Positions 30,189-39,824 of a stretch of 64,000 nt of DNA are shown here, piece by piece. Position numbers and translations under genes: made by a program. The stretch spans positions 2,480,001 through 2,544,000 of the forward strand of contig NC_021921.1 of the NCBI RefSeq assembly GCF_000470655.1, written 5' to 3'. The notes under the pieces are model-generated. The model searched no databases. It was given only the letters and a program-made list of their open reading frames with translations, and had not been told where the DNA came from. The stretch comes from Halorhabdus tiamatea SARL4B. GTDB lineage: Archaea > Halobacteriota > Halobacteria > Halobacteriales > Haloarculaceae. Within the stretch, counting starts at the first letter, position 1, and the number at the start of each line of letters is the position of its first letter.

Positions 30189-31529
30189 ATGCACGCCACA
30201 ATCGACGTGCGGTTGACCGTTAGCATCGACGACGACAAAACGATACCGCTGGCCACGCTTGCCGAGTTCATCACCGATCAGAACATCGAATCAGTTCTTC
30301 TCGAAGGACTCGTCGAGAGCCTCGACGCGGCTCGCGTCGAGGCGCTCTGTGGTGAAAAACACGCCCACGGCAACGGTGACCAGCGCTACCAACGCGCCGG
30401 TACCGATACCCGCACGGCCGTCACAACCGCCGGTGAGCACGAATTCGACCTTCACTACGTCGAAGATACCGCCGCTGACCACGACGAACCCAGCTACTTC
30501 CGCCCCGTCGAAGATGTTCTTAGCTTCGACGGAGAAAACCGTTATCAGCAGGACATTGCGGCCAAGAGCGTCGATCTCGCTACCTCGCTCAGCTATCGTG
30601 ACGCCGCTGACCACGGCGACGGCATCCTCTCGGAGATGCCGTCGCCGACCACGATCAACCGCCGCGCCAGAGAATACGGCAGCAAGCTCAAACAGTTCCT
30701 TCCAGACTGTGTCGCTGACACAGACGCTGATGCGGTTATTCCTGACGCCACGAAGTGTCACAGTCAAGACGACGACCGCTCGTACCACTCCGTCCAAGCC
30801 ACGCTCGGCAAAGATACTGCCGAGGAGTCCCGCTCCCTGCTGGATCTCTCGGTCAACGCTGACTGGGACGAGACAGCCGCCGACCTCGACGACATCGACG
30901 CAGTCACTGACGACGCGACGGTCGTCAGTGACGCTGAGGAGGGTATGGTCACGGCCTTTACCGACGAAAATCGCAATCACCAACTTGATCTCGTCCACGT
31001 CGGCCGAACACTGGACTACAACCTCTGGGACGACGGCGTGTTCTCCTTGGATCGACGAAACGAGATCGTCTCGGAGGTGATCGACGAGGTGTTCCATCTG
31101 AAGAATTCGGTCGCCAAGCACCGGCCGGAAGAGGAGTTCGCGGCGATCCGCGAGCGGATCGCGCGAACGACCGAGCGTATCGAGAAGACAGCGTGGCAGT
31201 TGGATCAGTACGGGTCAGAGAAGGCTGCGGGGTATCTTCGGCGGTGGGTGCCGTCGATCGTGACGTTTGCCGAGCAGGCTGTCGAGGGGTTCGAGGTGCC
31301 GTGGACCTCGAACCCCGTCGAACGGCTGATGGGCGAAGTCAGCAAGCGATGCAAGAACCAGTGGATGCGCTGGACAACGGAGGGATTAGAGGCGATACTC
31401 CAGCTTCGGCTGGTGAAGTACGCTGATCCAGAGCACTACCAGGCGTTCCTTGATGAACTGCTCCAGCGATCGACCAAAACAGCAATGAGCTGTGACCTCT
31501 CAATTGAGAGTACCAGAGGCAAACTCTAG
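30189..31529 (+). CDS. ISH6-family transposase
   Basis: The 446-residue transposase begins MHATIDVRLTVSIDDDKTIP and contains GEKHAHGNGDQRYQRAGTDT, a strongly conserved block in ISH6 transposases. Further conserved parts are QDIAAKSVDLATSLSYRDAA, PSPTTINRRAREYGSKLKQF, and the C-terminal PWTSNPVERLMGEVSKRCKN, then QWMRWTTEGLEAI. Its stop codon lies inside the right inverted repeat. The frame is intact, so the enzyme is predicted to be active. It transposes the element described at 30103-31548. Confidence 0.95.
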   Translation: MHATIDVRLTVSIDDDKTIPLATLAEFITDQNIESVLLEGLVESLDAARVEALCGEKHAHGNGDQRYQRAGTDTRTAVTTAGEHEFDLHYVEDTAADHDEPSYFRPVEDVLSFDGENRYQQDIAAKSVDLATSLSYRDAADHGDGILSEMPSPTTINRRAREYGSKLKQFLPDCVADTDADAVIPDATKCHSQDDDRSYHSVQATLGKDTAEESRSLLDLSVNADWDETAADLDDIDAVTDDATVVSDAEEGMVTAFTDENRNHQLDLVHVGRTLDYNLWDDGVFSLDRRNEIVSEVIDEVFHLKNSVAKHRPEEEFAAIRERIARTTERIEKTAWQLDQYGSEKAAGYLRRWVPSIVTFAEQAVEGFEVPWTSNPVERLMGEVSKRCKNQWMRWTTEGLEAILQLRLVKYADPEHYQAFLDELLQRSTKTAMSCDLSIESTRGKL

Positions 31530-31548
31530 ACCGCTTTGCGACACGACC

Positions 31549-32219
31549 CACCGATTGTCGGTAGCGTCATCAGCGGGGTCTTCCTGCTGGCCGACCAGCC
31601 CTACGAGATCGGCGACATGGTCGAGCTGGCTGATACTGGTCAGCGTGGATTTGTCGAAGATATCACACTGCGATACACCAAGATATTCACGCTCGACAAT
31701 ACGTTCCTGGTGATCCCGAACGGAACCATCAGGGAACGCGACGTCATCAACTACTCCGCGGAGGACACACGCGTCCGGGAATCGATCGAGGTCGTCGTCA
31801 CCTACGAAGGGGATCTCACGACGGCTCGCGAGCGCTTCGTCGGGGCTGCACGGTCAGTCGATGGCGTCATCGGCGGCGGACCGGACATCAGAGTCGGCGC
31901 CGCTCGCTACCCTGCGGGGCCAGTATGCCATGTCGCCGAGTTCGGGGACCACGGTATCGAGTTGACGCTTCGCTACTGGATCAATGAGCCGTACAAGATG
32001 CAGGCAAAGCGGTCCCAGATCCAGACGGCGATCTGGGACGCAATCGAGGATCTGGACGTCGAGATCGCCTACCCGCATTCCCAGCTGGTTTTCGACGACA
32101 CGAGCGGCCAGTTGCGCGTCAGTTCCGGCGAGCAGACGCCTGATTCGGTCGAGCGACCATCCTCCGAGGGGGGCACTGTCGACGGCGAACGATCAGGGGC
32201 GGACAACATCTCCAAGTGA
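31549..32219 (+). pseudogene. 3' fragment of mscS, after the IS
   Basis: Starting with the right copy of the duplicated target, the frame continues as VGSVISGVFLLADQPYEIGD, the end of the MscS pore helix and start of the beta domain. Then come MVELADTGQRGFVEDITLRY and the conserved VIPNGTIRERDVINYS. The cytoplasmic C-terminal domain follows and ends in an acidic tail. There is no start codon suitable for independent expression of a channel. Together with 29734-30102 it would encode an MscS-type channel of about 344 residues that vents ions during hypo-osmotic shock. Confidence 0.93.
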
Positions 32220-32463
32220 GGTCGCCGTCCGTTTCGGCGAGTATCGTCGTGTGAGGGGCGCTTCTTATGGACTCTTTTTGGTTGTGGGGACGCCTGAACG
32301 TTTCATCACGGACACGCCCCGAGTTTGGTGATCCTGTCCACTCGGATCGTCTTCGGCGGACAAGGCGCTGGGTAAGTATTAGGGGCCATGGATCCGTCGT
32401 CCATCTTACGGGAACGCTCCATGGCCGTCGTGAACGTTCTCGCAATACGGGCCGACAACTACG

Positions 32464-32664
32464 ATGGTATTCAAAAAAGTGACCCTCGTCGGAACCAGCC
32501 CCGACGGGTTCGACGCGGCCGTCGACGACGCGATCGACCGGGCGAACGAGACACTCGACGGCGTTCAGTGGATCGAGGTCGACGAACTGGGCGTCGAGGT
32601 GGCGTCCGTCGCGGACCGCGAGTATCAGGCAGAAGTCACCGTGGCGTTCGAACTCCAGGACTGA
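32464..32664 (+). CDS. Dodecin (flavin-binding)
   Basis: This 66-residue protein starts [20 protein letters not shown], the dodecin signature, and has the flavin-stacking tryptophan W36 ([14 protein letters not shown]). Archaeal dodecins form hollow dodecamers that store riboflavin or lumichrome and protect the cell from photo-oxidation. The region 32220-32463 before it holds a T-rich stop for the mscS transcript (ctctttttgg near 32270) and a TATA-like taagtatta near 32374-32382, but no gene. Confidence 0.96.
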   Translation: MVFKKVTLVGTSPDGFDAAVDDAIDRANETLDGVQWIEVDELGVEVASVADREYQAEVTVAFELQD

Positions 32665-32749
32665 GCGACGCCCAGTCCAGGCCGCCACGGTCATCCGGTG
32701 TCGTGATCGGTAGCGAAAGCCATATCCCCCGAGACACGAACGGGGAGGT

Positions 32750-33331
32750 ATGAGCACTCCGCCGGGGGAATACTACACAGCAGAACGGTGGCAAAACTGG
32801 ATCGAACGGATCGAATCAGAAGACATCGATCCCGAGCAGGAAGACTCGGCTCGTCTCCTGTTGAACCTCCAGGACGATACGGCGATCGCGGTCGCGAAGA
32901 TCGTCACTGACTACGACGACGGCGAACTCGAAGCCGAGCGCGCCCTCGAAGAGCTCGAGGGCGTCCGTGAGATCGTCCTCGACGACGTCGCCATCGACGA
33001 CGAGGAGAAGCTGATGGTCGTCGACGGCGTCCAGACGTCACTGGTCTGTGTCTTTTACGCCGCCGAGGAGTACGTCGCCGGCGGTGTCGCCGAGGCGCCG
33101 ATCGCGGACCTCATCGAGGCGGCGAGCGAGGCCGAGGCCGAGGAGAACATGGACGCCGCGCTGGGGTACTGTGCCCAGGCCGGGACGCGGATCATCGCCG
33201 ACGAGGCGGAACTCCCGAGAGACGTCGTCGACGACCTGGAGTTCGGGCTGGTCGCCGAGTGGGTCAACGGGTTAGACAGCCTGCAAACGGCGATGAGCGA
33301 TCCCGAGGTCGTCGAAGAAGACGAGGAGTAG
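32750..33331 (+). CDS. DUF2150 protein
   Basis: This 193-residue acidic protein begins MSTPPGEYYTAERWQNWIER and matches the archaeal DUF2150 family. Conserved helices include DSARLLLNLQDDTAIAVAKI, and a cysteine pair occurs in TSLVCVFYAAEEY and ALGYCAQAG. It has no signal or membrane helix. Its function is unknown. It sits between dodecin and a surface protein gene, all on the plus strand. Confidence 0.88.
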   Translation: MSTPPGEYYTAERWQNWIERIESEDIDPEQEDSARLLLNLQDDTAIAVAKIVTDYDDGELEAERALEELEGVREIVLDDVAIDDEEKLMVVDGVQTSLVCVFYAAEEYVAGGVAEAPIADLIEAASEAEAEENMDAALGYCAQAGTRIIADEAELPRDVVDDLEFGLVAEWVNGLDSLQTAMSDPEVVEEDEE

Positions 33332-33376
33332 CGCCGACACACAGACTTTTACCCCCGGACGCCGGAAGGACGGGTA

Positions 33377-35296
33377 ATGGAGTTTCGGGCCGACGAGCGC
33401 GCGCAGGCGATCCAGATCGGCGCAGTGTTGCTGTTCGCCGTGCTCGTGATCGCGTTCTCGCTGTATCAGGCGTTCGTCGTCCCGAACCAGAACGAACAGA
33501 TCGAGATGGATCACAGCGTCGAGGTCCAACAACAGCTCCAGGACCTCCGGAATGCGATCGTTTCGATGCCGGGACGCACGTCGGGCACAGGGACGACTAT
33601 TTCGCTCGGAACGTCGTATCCAGCCCGCATCATCGCCCTCAACCCGGCTCCGCCATCGGGCCGATTATCGACGGACGGCACGGCTGATCCACGGGTGAAC
33701 CTGACGATCACGAACGCGACCGCTGTCGGCGAGACTGGCGACGTCTGGAACGGATCGACGCGGTCGTACAACACCGGCGGAATCGTCTACGAGCCGAACT
33801 ACAACCGCTATCGCGATCCGCCGACGACGATCTACGAGAATTCACTGCTGTACAACAGCTTCGACAACGCGGATCTGACGCTCGCCGGTCAGTCGTTGCT
33901 TTCGGGCAATCGCATCTCGCTGGTCACGCTCAACGGGTCGCTCAGTCGGTCGAGTAGTGCCTCGACGACCGTCGATACGCGGCCGATCACTAGCTCTGAT
34001 CGGACGGTACTGGTTGCAGGGAACGCCACGTCGCCGATCACGCTCAATCTGACGACCCGGCTCTCGGCCAGTCGGTGGACGACGCTACTGGAGGACGAGG
34101 CAAGCGTCGATACCGTCACGCCTGCGCCGAATGCCGACGCCGTTCCCGGGCCGTTTACGCGCGTTCAGGTTACTCTTGATCCGGGCCAGTATCGCCTGCA
34201 GATGGCGAAAGTCGGTGTCGGGACGGGGGCAACGCAGGAGTCGGCGAGCTATTTGACGGATGTTTCACTCAGTGACGAGACGATTACGTGGGGTGAGAAC
34301 GCGACCGTTGTATTGGAAGTCCGAGATGCGTACAACAACCCGCAGTCCGGGATCACCGTCAACGGGAGTGCTAATCAAGGTTCGATTCATCCGTCCTTGA
34401 TGACTTCCGATTCCGACGGACGGGTGGCGTTCACCTACAATTCGACTGGCGCGAATGGATCGACGGACCTTAACTTCAGTCTTGACGCGACCGGTTCAGG
34501 ATTCGATGCCTCGACCCCAGAGAACGGTTCTGTGACTGTCGAAGTTACGTCTCCGCTTCAGTCTGGTGGCGGTGGTGGCGGACCGTTCGATCTTGAGTGG
34601 ACTGATCCAGGTACGGCAGATTACACGTACGAATTCAATCTCACTGAAAGCCCGAACGCCAACGAACGGACATTCACTGTCCAGACGTTGCTTGAAAACG
34701 AGTTGGCGAATATCCGAGATTTGGAGGTGGACTTTGTGGTCGATGATCCCGATGTCGATATTTCGCCGTCCGACACCTTCACCGACGAAGGCGGTGAAGC
34801 GACGGTCGATTTCAGCGCGGACAGGAACAAGACTGTCAAACTGTGGGCGATCGGTGGAGGTGGGTCCGATCTCGTGAATGTGACAATAATCAATACTACT
34901 AGTGAGGGATTCGCTGGGGACACGACACCACCATCGATTATGAATTGGACAGGAGTAGGTGCTTATGATCGGGGAGATACTAACCAGAATAGTGCAGATG
35001 TAGCTGAATTTGATGTCGGCGTTAGTGATGATGCCTCGCTTGACAGACTTGAACTGACCGTCACTGATGGGGGGAACACAATTGGACAAGACACGGTCAA
35101 TTTGTCAGGTAGCTCTGACCAGATCAATGCTTATGAAATATCGCTCAATCCCGCGCCAAATTTATCGGGAAATAATCAAATAGAAGTGACTATTACTGCA
35201 GTGGACGCTTCTGGGAATAGCATGACTTGCACAGGAATAATTGACACTATAAATTCAAATATCACGAAGGGAGATGGCGACTTCCAGTGTAGTTGA
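33377..35296 (+). CDS. Large surface protein with pilin-like N-terminus and Ig-like domains
   Basis: The 639-residue protein has an N-terminal anchor, DERAQAIQIGAVLLFAVLVI, of the type seen in haloarchaeal DUF7289-like secreted proteins. Residues about 50-290 are Thr/Ser-rich beta structure with many N-glycosylation sequons. From about residue 295 there is an invasin-type bacterial Ig-like domain (TVVLEVRDAYNNPQSGITVN, then DSDGRVAFTYNSTG). A second region follows a Gly linker (SGGGGGGPF). The last third, from about 34600, is clearly AT-richer than the first. It is predicted to face the outside of the cell. Confidence 0.8.
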   Translation: MEFRADERAQAIQIGAVLLFAVLVIAFSLYQAFVVPNQNEQIEMDHSVEVQQQLQDLRNAIVSMPGRTSGTGTTISLGTSYPARIIALNPAPPSGRLSTDGTADPRVNLTITNATAVGETGDVWNGSTRSYNTGGIVYEPNYNRYRDPPTTIYENSLLYNSFDNADLTLAGQSLLSGNRISLVTLNGSLSRSSSASTTVDTRPITSSDRTVLVAGNATSPITLNLTTRLSASRWTTLLEDEASVDTVTPAPNADAVPGPFTRVQVTLDPGQYRLQMAKVGVGTGATQESASYLTDVSLSDETITWGENATVVLEVRDAYNNPQSGITVNGSANQGSIHPSLMTSDSDGRVAFTYNSTGANGSTDLNFSLDATGSGFDASTPENGSVTVEVTSPLQSGGGGGGPFDLEWTDPGTADYTYEFNLTESPNANERTFTVQTLLENELANIRDLEVDFVVDDPDVDISPSDTFTDEGGEATVDFSADRNKTVKLWAIGGGGSDLVNVTIINTTSEGFAGDTTPPSIMNWTGVGAYDRGDTNQNSADVAEFDVGVSDDASLDRLELTVTDGGNTIGQDTVNLSGSSDQINAYEISLNPAPNLSGNNQIEVTITAVDASGNSMTCTGIIDTINSNITKGDGDFQCS

Positions 35297-35314
35297 AATA
35301 ATTAATATTTATGG

Positions 35315-37426
35315 ATGAATGAAGTCAAAGATGGCGTTCATGCCCAATCTGAAGTAACCGGCGTAGTCCTCTTGACTGCTGTCGTCGTCATTCTCTCGGT
35401 CATCGTAGGCGGGGCAATTCTCACAAACATTGATACGCAGGACGAACCCGTAGCAAATCTCGAAGCGACTGTCGACGCGACGAACGTCACGATCAGTCAT
35501 CAGGGCGGAACCCAACTGTCCACTGACGAGGTCACCGTCTACTTTCGATCCGGGAATACGGAACGCCACTCGCTGAGCACTATCGAGGAACTACAAGGGA
35601 ATTTCGATCCCGGAGAAACCGTTCGTCACACCCACAACGCAACAGGGGTCGTCACCGTCTTCGTCGTCCACGAACCGTCGAATACCCTGCTTTACGACCG
35701 TGATTTCGATGTCCCTCTACCACTACAGGACACTACAGCCCCAATCGCAAACCTATCTATAACTCCGACAGTTCCGACAGTCGGCGAAGCAGTGACTCTT
35801 GACGCGAGCGATTCCGTTGCTTCGAACGATTCGATCATCGGCTATGCATGGGATCTCGACGGCGATTGGAACTACGAACAGTCCGGCAATGCGACGATCA
35901 CGAAACAGTTCACTGATCCAGGAAATCAAACGATAAGAGTACGAGTGGCTGATAGTAAGGGGGGTACAAATACGACCTCCCAGCAAGTTCGTATCAATGC
36001 CCCCCCTGTGGCCGCGTTTACCTCCAACCCGCGGCCGGCTATCGTCAACAAGACAGTTTTGTTCACTGCGTCGAATTCAATAGATCCCGACGGTTCGATC
36101 ACCAGCTACGATTGGGATTTCAACAACGATAGCAACTTCGAAGCGAGTGGTACCACATCCACGCAGACGTTCGATGCTAGTGGTGTCTATCCGGTAACAC
36201 TTCGGGTAACTGACGCCGATAACGAGACAAACACGACGTCGACAACGATCACAGTCACGGACGAACCGCTCGCTCGCTTCACCTACAGCCCAAATGCGCC
36301 TGGAACTGGCGAAGGAATATCCTTCGACGCAAGTGCTTCGAACGATCCCGATGGTTCGATTCTCAGCTACGACTGGGACTTCGATGGCGACGGCACGGTC
36401 GACGGAAGTGGCGAGTCTGTCACCCATACCTACTATGCGCCGTATCGGTACAACGTGACGCTGAACGTGACGGACGATTCAGGGGCGAGCAACGTGACGA
36501 CGCAAACAGTACTGGCCAATAGCCCACCGGACGCTAACTTTACGTCGAACTGCGAAGGAAGTGAGTGTGGGTTCGATGCGTCGACGTCAACCGACGACGG
36601 CACGATTGCAAACTACACGTGGACGTTCGACGACGGCAATACGACGACCACGAACGACCCCGTTCTTAATCACACCTACGCCCAGAGTGGTACTTACAAC
36701 GTCACGCTCACGGGGACTGACGGCTTCGGGGCGACGAACGCAACCTCACAAACTATTTCCGTAGACACGGAACCGCCAACAATTGAGAACGCAACGCTGC
36801 AAGATGGCGACGGCAACGCATTCGTCACCAATGGTGATACCGTTTCGATCTCAGCGACCGTCTCTGATTCATTCTCGGGCATTTCGACGGCAACAGCCGA
36901 CGCATCGTCACTGGACGCTGGGACGGTCACGCTCACTGATCCTGACGGTGATGGAATCTACAACGCGACTATCTCGGTTGGGGCCTCGCCCACAGAGGGG
37001 TCACAGTCAGTGACAATTACCGCGGTCGACAATGCCTCGAACACGGCGAGTGCGATGACCAACACGTTGACCGTGGACATAACGCCACCGAGCATTACGA
37101 ACTTCTCGGTCGTAGACGAGAGTGAATTCAATTTTATCGTCATCTATTGGGAGTTTATAGAGTCGTTCGGGGTCGAGTGGGAAACAACGGACGACCACCT
37201 CGTCCAAACAACGGTTTACGTCAATCGGTCCGGAACGCTTCAAGACACGTATCCCGGCCAGTCGGGGGATGAAACGTATGAAAATACGCGAATGTACGAA
37301 ACGTCCGGACGCGAGCACACCGTCACTATAGTTGCCGTCGATGAGGCTGGAAACGAGGCCTGTCGGACTGTGACGGACACTGCCGACGGAAGTGATCCAC
37401 CCGATTCGGCGTATAAATCATGTTGA
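35315..37426 (+). CDS. Surface protein with four PKD domains
   Basis: The 703-residue protein has an N-terminal helix VHAQSEVTGVVLLTAVVVIL resembling archaeal pilin-type anchors. After a beta domain come about four PKD domains, each with a core such as YAWDLDGDWNYEQSG, YDWDFNNDSNFEASG, YDWDFDGDGTVDGSG and YTWTFDDGNTTTTND. Two further beta domains begin DTEPPTIENATL and DITPPSITNFSV. A final pair of cysteines may form a disulfide. PKD repeats serve adhesion or spacing at the cell surface. The gene follows the previous surface gene by 18 bases and shares its AT-rich beginning. Confidence 0.85.
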   Translation: MNEVKDGVHAQSEVTGVVLLTAVVVILSVIVGGAILTNIDTQDEPVANLEATVDATNVTISHQGGTQLSTDEVTVYFRSGNTERHSLSTIEELQGNFDPGETVRHTHNATGVVTVFVVHEPSNTLLYDRDFDVPLPLQDTTAPIANLSITPTVPTVGEAVTLDASDSVASNDSIIGYAWDLDGDWNYEQSGNATITKQFTDPGNQTIRVRVADSKGGTNTTSQQVRINAPPVAAFTSNPRPAIVNKTVLFTASNSIDPDGSITSYDWDFNNDSNFEASGTTSTQTFDASGVYPVTLRVTDADNETNTTSTTITVTDEPLARFTYSPNAPGTGEGISFDASASNDPDGSILSYDWDFDGDGTVDGSGESVTHTYYAPYRYNVTLNVTDDSGASNVTTQTVLANSPPDANFTSNCEGSECGFDASTSTDDGTIANYTWTFDDGNTTTTNDPVLNHTYAQSGTYNVTLTGTDGFGATNATSQTISVDTEPPTIENATLQDGDGNAFVTNGDTVSISATVSDSFSGISTATADASSLDAGTVTLTDPDGDGIYNATISVGASPTEGSQSVTITAVDNASNTASAMTNTLTVDITPPSITNFSVVDESEFNFIVIYWEFIESFGVEWETTDDHLVQTTVYVNRSGTLQDTYPGQSGDETYENTRMYETSGREHTVTIVAVDEAGNEACRTVTDTADGSDPPDSAYKSC

Positions 37427-37502
37427 GGGGGTCGATTTCGACAGTCGACGAATTCACAGTCGACAAAATCATAAGGCACCTCCACGTCACCACGGACGAA
37501 TC

Positions 37503-38837
37503 ATGACTACAGTGGGCATCGACGCTGTCGAGATCCGCACTGGCAACCTCAAACTCGATCTGCCGGAGACGTTCGCTCCCGAGAAGGGCGAAGACCCCGA
37601 GAAATATACAAAAGGGCTCGGCCTCCACGCGAGTTCGTTCCCGGACGTCTACGAGGACATCGTCACGATGGGTGCGAACGCGGCCAAGCGCCTGATGGAC
37701 CGAAAGGGGCTGGAACCCGACGATATCGGCCGGATCGACGTCGCGACCGAGAGCGCGTTCGACCACTCCAAGCCGGCCTCGACGTACATCGCCGGGTGTC
37801 TCGAAGACGTCTACGAGGGGGACTTCCATCACGCCAACAAGGGCGAGCGGAAGTTCGCCTGCGTCGCGGGCACGCAGGCCGTCGACGACGCGGTCAACTG
37901 GATCCAGGCCGGGAAGAATCGAGGACGGGCCGCACTCGTGATCGCTACCGACACTGCACTCTACGAGCGCGGCGACTCCGGCGAGGCGACCCAGGGTGCG
38001 GGCGCAGTCGCGATGTTGATCGACGAGGATCCGAGCCTCACGTCGGTCGATCCCGTCCAGGGCTTTGGCAGCGCCGACGAGACGGACTTCCTCAAGCCCA
38101 ACCAGCAGTTCCCGAGCGTCGACGGCAAGCGCTCGATGCAGGTGTATCTCGCCCGGATGCGCGAGGCTCTCCAGGACGTCGAGAGCCAGCGTGACCTCCA
38201 TCCCGACGACTTCGCGGTCGTCCCGTTCCACATTCCGTTCCCGGGCATGGTCCGGAAGGGTGCAGCACTCGGCTTCCGGCACATCTCGCGTGGCACGGAC
38301 GTCGAGGAGGAACTCGCCGAAGAGATCGGGATGCAGCCCCGGCGTGAGGACTTCGAAGACGACGAAGCCTTCCGTGATGCACTCACGGAGTACACCGACG
38401 ATCTGACCGGCACCGACCGGTATCGCGAGTGGTACGACCGGACGGTCGAGCCGACACTCGGCATCTCCCGACACGTCGGCAACTGGTACACTGGCTCGGT
38501 CCACCTGGCACGGGCGTCCGCGCTCAAAGAAGCCCGTGAAGGGGGCCGTGACCTCGACGACGCCGAGATGATGGTCTGCTCGTACGGCAGCGGGGCGCAG
38601 GCCGAGATCCACATCGAGACCGTCCAGCCCGGCTGGGAGGAAGAGATCGCCCAGCTCAACGTCGACGAACAGCTCCGAGCGCGCAAGGACATCACCTTCG
38701 CGGAGTACGAACAGATCCACGAGGTTCACAACTACGACGAGACGACCGACATCGACGCGTTCACCACGCCCGAAGAAGAGTTCGTCTTCGACGGCTGGGG
38801 TCGCATGGGCGAGCGCAAGTACACGTACGTCGAATAG
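37503..38837 (+). CDS. hmgS: Hydroxymethylglutaryl-CoA synthase
   Basis: This 444-residue enzyme condenses acetyl-CoA with acetoacetyl-CoA, the entry step of the mevalonate pathway for archaeal isoprenoid lipids. Catalytic residues are E83 (VATESAFDHSKP), C120 (KFACVAGTQAV) and H243 (VPFHIPFPGM). The start MTTVGIDAVEIRTGNLKLDL matches homologues and is closer to the family length than upstream starts. The preceding AT-rich sequence (aaaatcataaggc near 37466-37478) can serve as promoter. Confidence 0.96.
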   Translation: MTTVGIDAVEIRTGNLKLDLPETFAPEKGEDPEKYTKGLGLHASSFPDVYEDIVTMGANAAKRLMDRKGLEPDDIGRIDVATESAFDHSKPASTYIAGCLEDVYEGDFHHANKGERKFACVAGTQAVDDAVNWIQAGKNRGRAALVIATDTALYERGDSGEATQGAGAVAMLIDEDPSLTSVDPVQGFGSADETDFLKPNQQFPSVDGKRSMQVYLARMREALQDVESQRDLHPDDFAVVPFHIPFPGMVRKGAALGFRHISRGTDVEEELAEEIGMQPRREDFEDDEAFRDALTEYTDDLTGTDRYREWYDRTVEPTLGISRHVGNWYTGSVHLARASALKEAREGGRDLDDAEMMVCSYGSGAQAEIHIETVQPGWEEEIAQLNVDEQLRARKDITFAEYEQIHEVHNYDETTDIDAFTTPEEEFVFDGWGRMGERKYTYVE

Positions 38838-38985
38838 CCGCTCGGTCGCTACCACTCCGTAGACGGCCGTTGCGGAGCAGCATGGAGGCCGCCTCGCCGG
38901 TCCGGACCCGGACCGACAGCGGGAACGGGATGTGGCCGTGGCTGGCCCATCGTGTTCGCGGCCGCATCCCCTCGCTGTCTTTCTC

Positions 38986-39696
38986 TCAGAACTGTGTTCC
39001 GAGTCGATCGAGCATCGCGGCTAACTCCTGGGTCGTCGCTCCCAGCGCGAACCCGTCGACACGGGCCAGATCGGCCGCGCGGTCCCAGACGTCTTCCGGC
39101 TCGATCCCGTGGAGCACGACCGCGTTCGGCGTGGGGTTGACGACCCGCATCGCGACCAGCGGCGACTCCCCGCGGGTGACGTTCGTGAACACGAGCGCGC
39201 GGTTCGAACTCTGGCCGTACAGCCGATAGAACTCCTCGCTTGAGAGCCGCGTGATCGCCTCGATACTGTCGATGACGGTGTGACCGACGACGGTCTCCTG
39301 GCTCCCGGGTGCGAGTTCCGTCGCGTCGATCGCCTCGAAGTACCGTTCGATCGGCACTGCCGCCGAGAACTCCCGGAGGTCCGAGACAATGTCGTTGTCG
39401 AAACCGGCCGAGATGACCCGGGCGTGCTGGCGGATGTGTCGCCCGCCGCGGCGCTGGTCGATGGCGAGCAGCGCCGAAACCATCCGGTTGACGACCCCGA
39501 TTCCGGGATTGTCACGCCGGCCACTCTCGTAATCGGAGACGACTGACGGCGAGACGTCGAGTTCGGCTGCGAGGTCCGATTGAGCGATCTCGAAGTCCGT
39601 CCGCCACTTTCGGATGGTCTCGCCCGGTCGATCACTCGTCGCAATTTCGCCCGCGATCTGCTTCGCGAGGCGGTCGCGACCCGATCCGCTGTCCAT
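38986..39696 (-). CDS. XRE-type HTH regulator next to hmgS
   Basis: The 236-residue protein has an N-terminal Cro/C1-type helix-turn-helix: FEIAQSDLAAELDVSPSVVS, then DYESGRRDNPG. A C-terminal domain (FYRLYGQSSNRALVFTNVTR, then GESPLVAMRVVNPTPNAVVL) probably senses a ligand. The ATG at 39696 is chosen because upstream sequence is not conserved-looking and a TATA/palindrome lies 22-33 bases before it. It converges on hmgS; control of lipid synthesis is possible but only inferred. An interrupted-looking GC-rich gap of 150 bases (38838-38985) separates them. Confidence 0.85.
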   Translation of the reverse strand: MDSGSGRDRLAKQIAGEIATSDRPGETIRKWRTDFEIAQSDLAAELDVSPSVVSDYESGRRDNPGIGVVNRMVSALLAIDQRRGGRHIRQHARVISAGFDNDIVSDLREFSAAVPIERYFEAIDATELAPGSQETVVGHTVIDSIEAITRLSSEEFYRLYGQSSNRALVFTNVTRGESPLVAMRVVNPTPNAVVLHGIEPEDVWDRAADLARVDGFALGATTQELAAMLDRLGTQF

Positions 39697-39717
39697 ACGT
39701 GTCCATGTAGATACGCA

Positions 39718-39729
39718 GGGATAAATCCC
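39718..39729 (-). promoter_or_regulatory. Palindrome overlapping the TATA region of the HTH gene
   Basis: The sequence gggataaatccc has 5-bp inverted arms (gggat/atccc) around two bases. It contains the only TATA-like string at the correct distance from the ATG at 39696. Such a layout is what an autorepressor site would look like. Binding by the adjacent HTH protein is inference. Confidence 0.45.
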
Positions 39730-39824
39730 GTCGAAGTCCGATTCGACAAAAGACGAATTTCGGTGTCTGGAGACCGCGCTGGAACCGACACAACCCATAT
39801 TTTCGTCCGGCCCCATTCAGCTGT

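Larger units (their letters stand above)
30103..31548 (+). mobile_element. Complete ISH6-family insertion sequence (1446 bp)
   Basis: The element is bounded by 27-base terminal inverted repeats at 30103-30129 and 31522-31548 that match at 24 of 27 positions; the three mismatches are adjacent. Both ends begin ggtcgtgtcgcaaag. It contains one transposase gene reading rightward and is flanked by an 8-bp direct duplication. Length, repeat length and duplication size agree with ISH6-family elements of haloarchaea. It looks intact and so may still be mobile. Confidence 0.95.

Noticed and set aside
32119-32757. 212-residue minus-strand frame opposite dodecin
   Set aside because: Arg/Pro/Ser-rich antisense product; dodecin on the plus strand is certain.
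37326-38855. 509-residue open frame antisense to hmgS
   Set aside because: hmgS has clear catalytic motifs on the plus strand; the antisense frame is a by-product of GC-biased codons.
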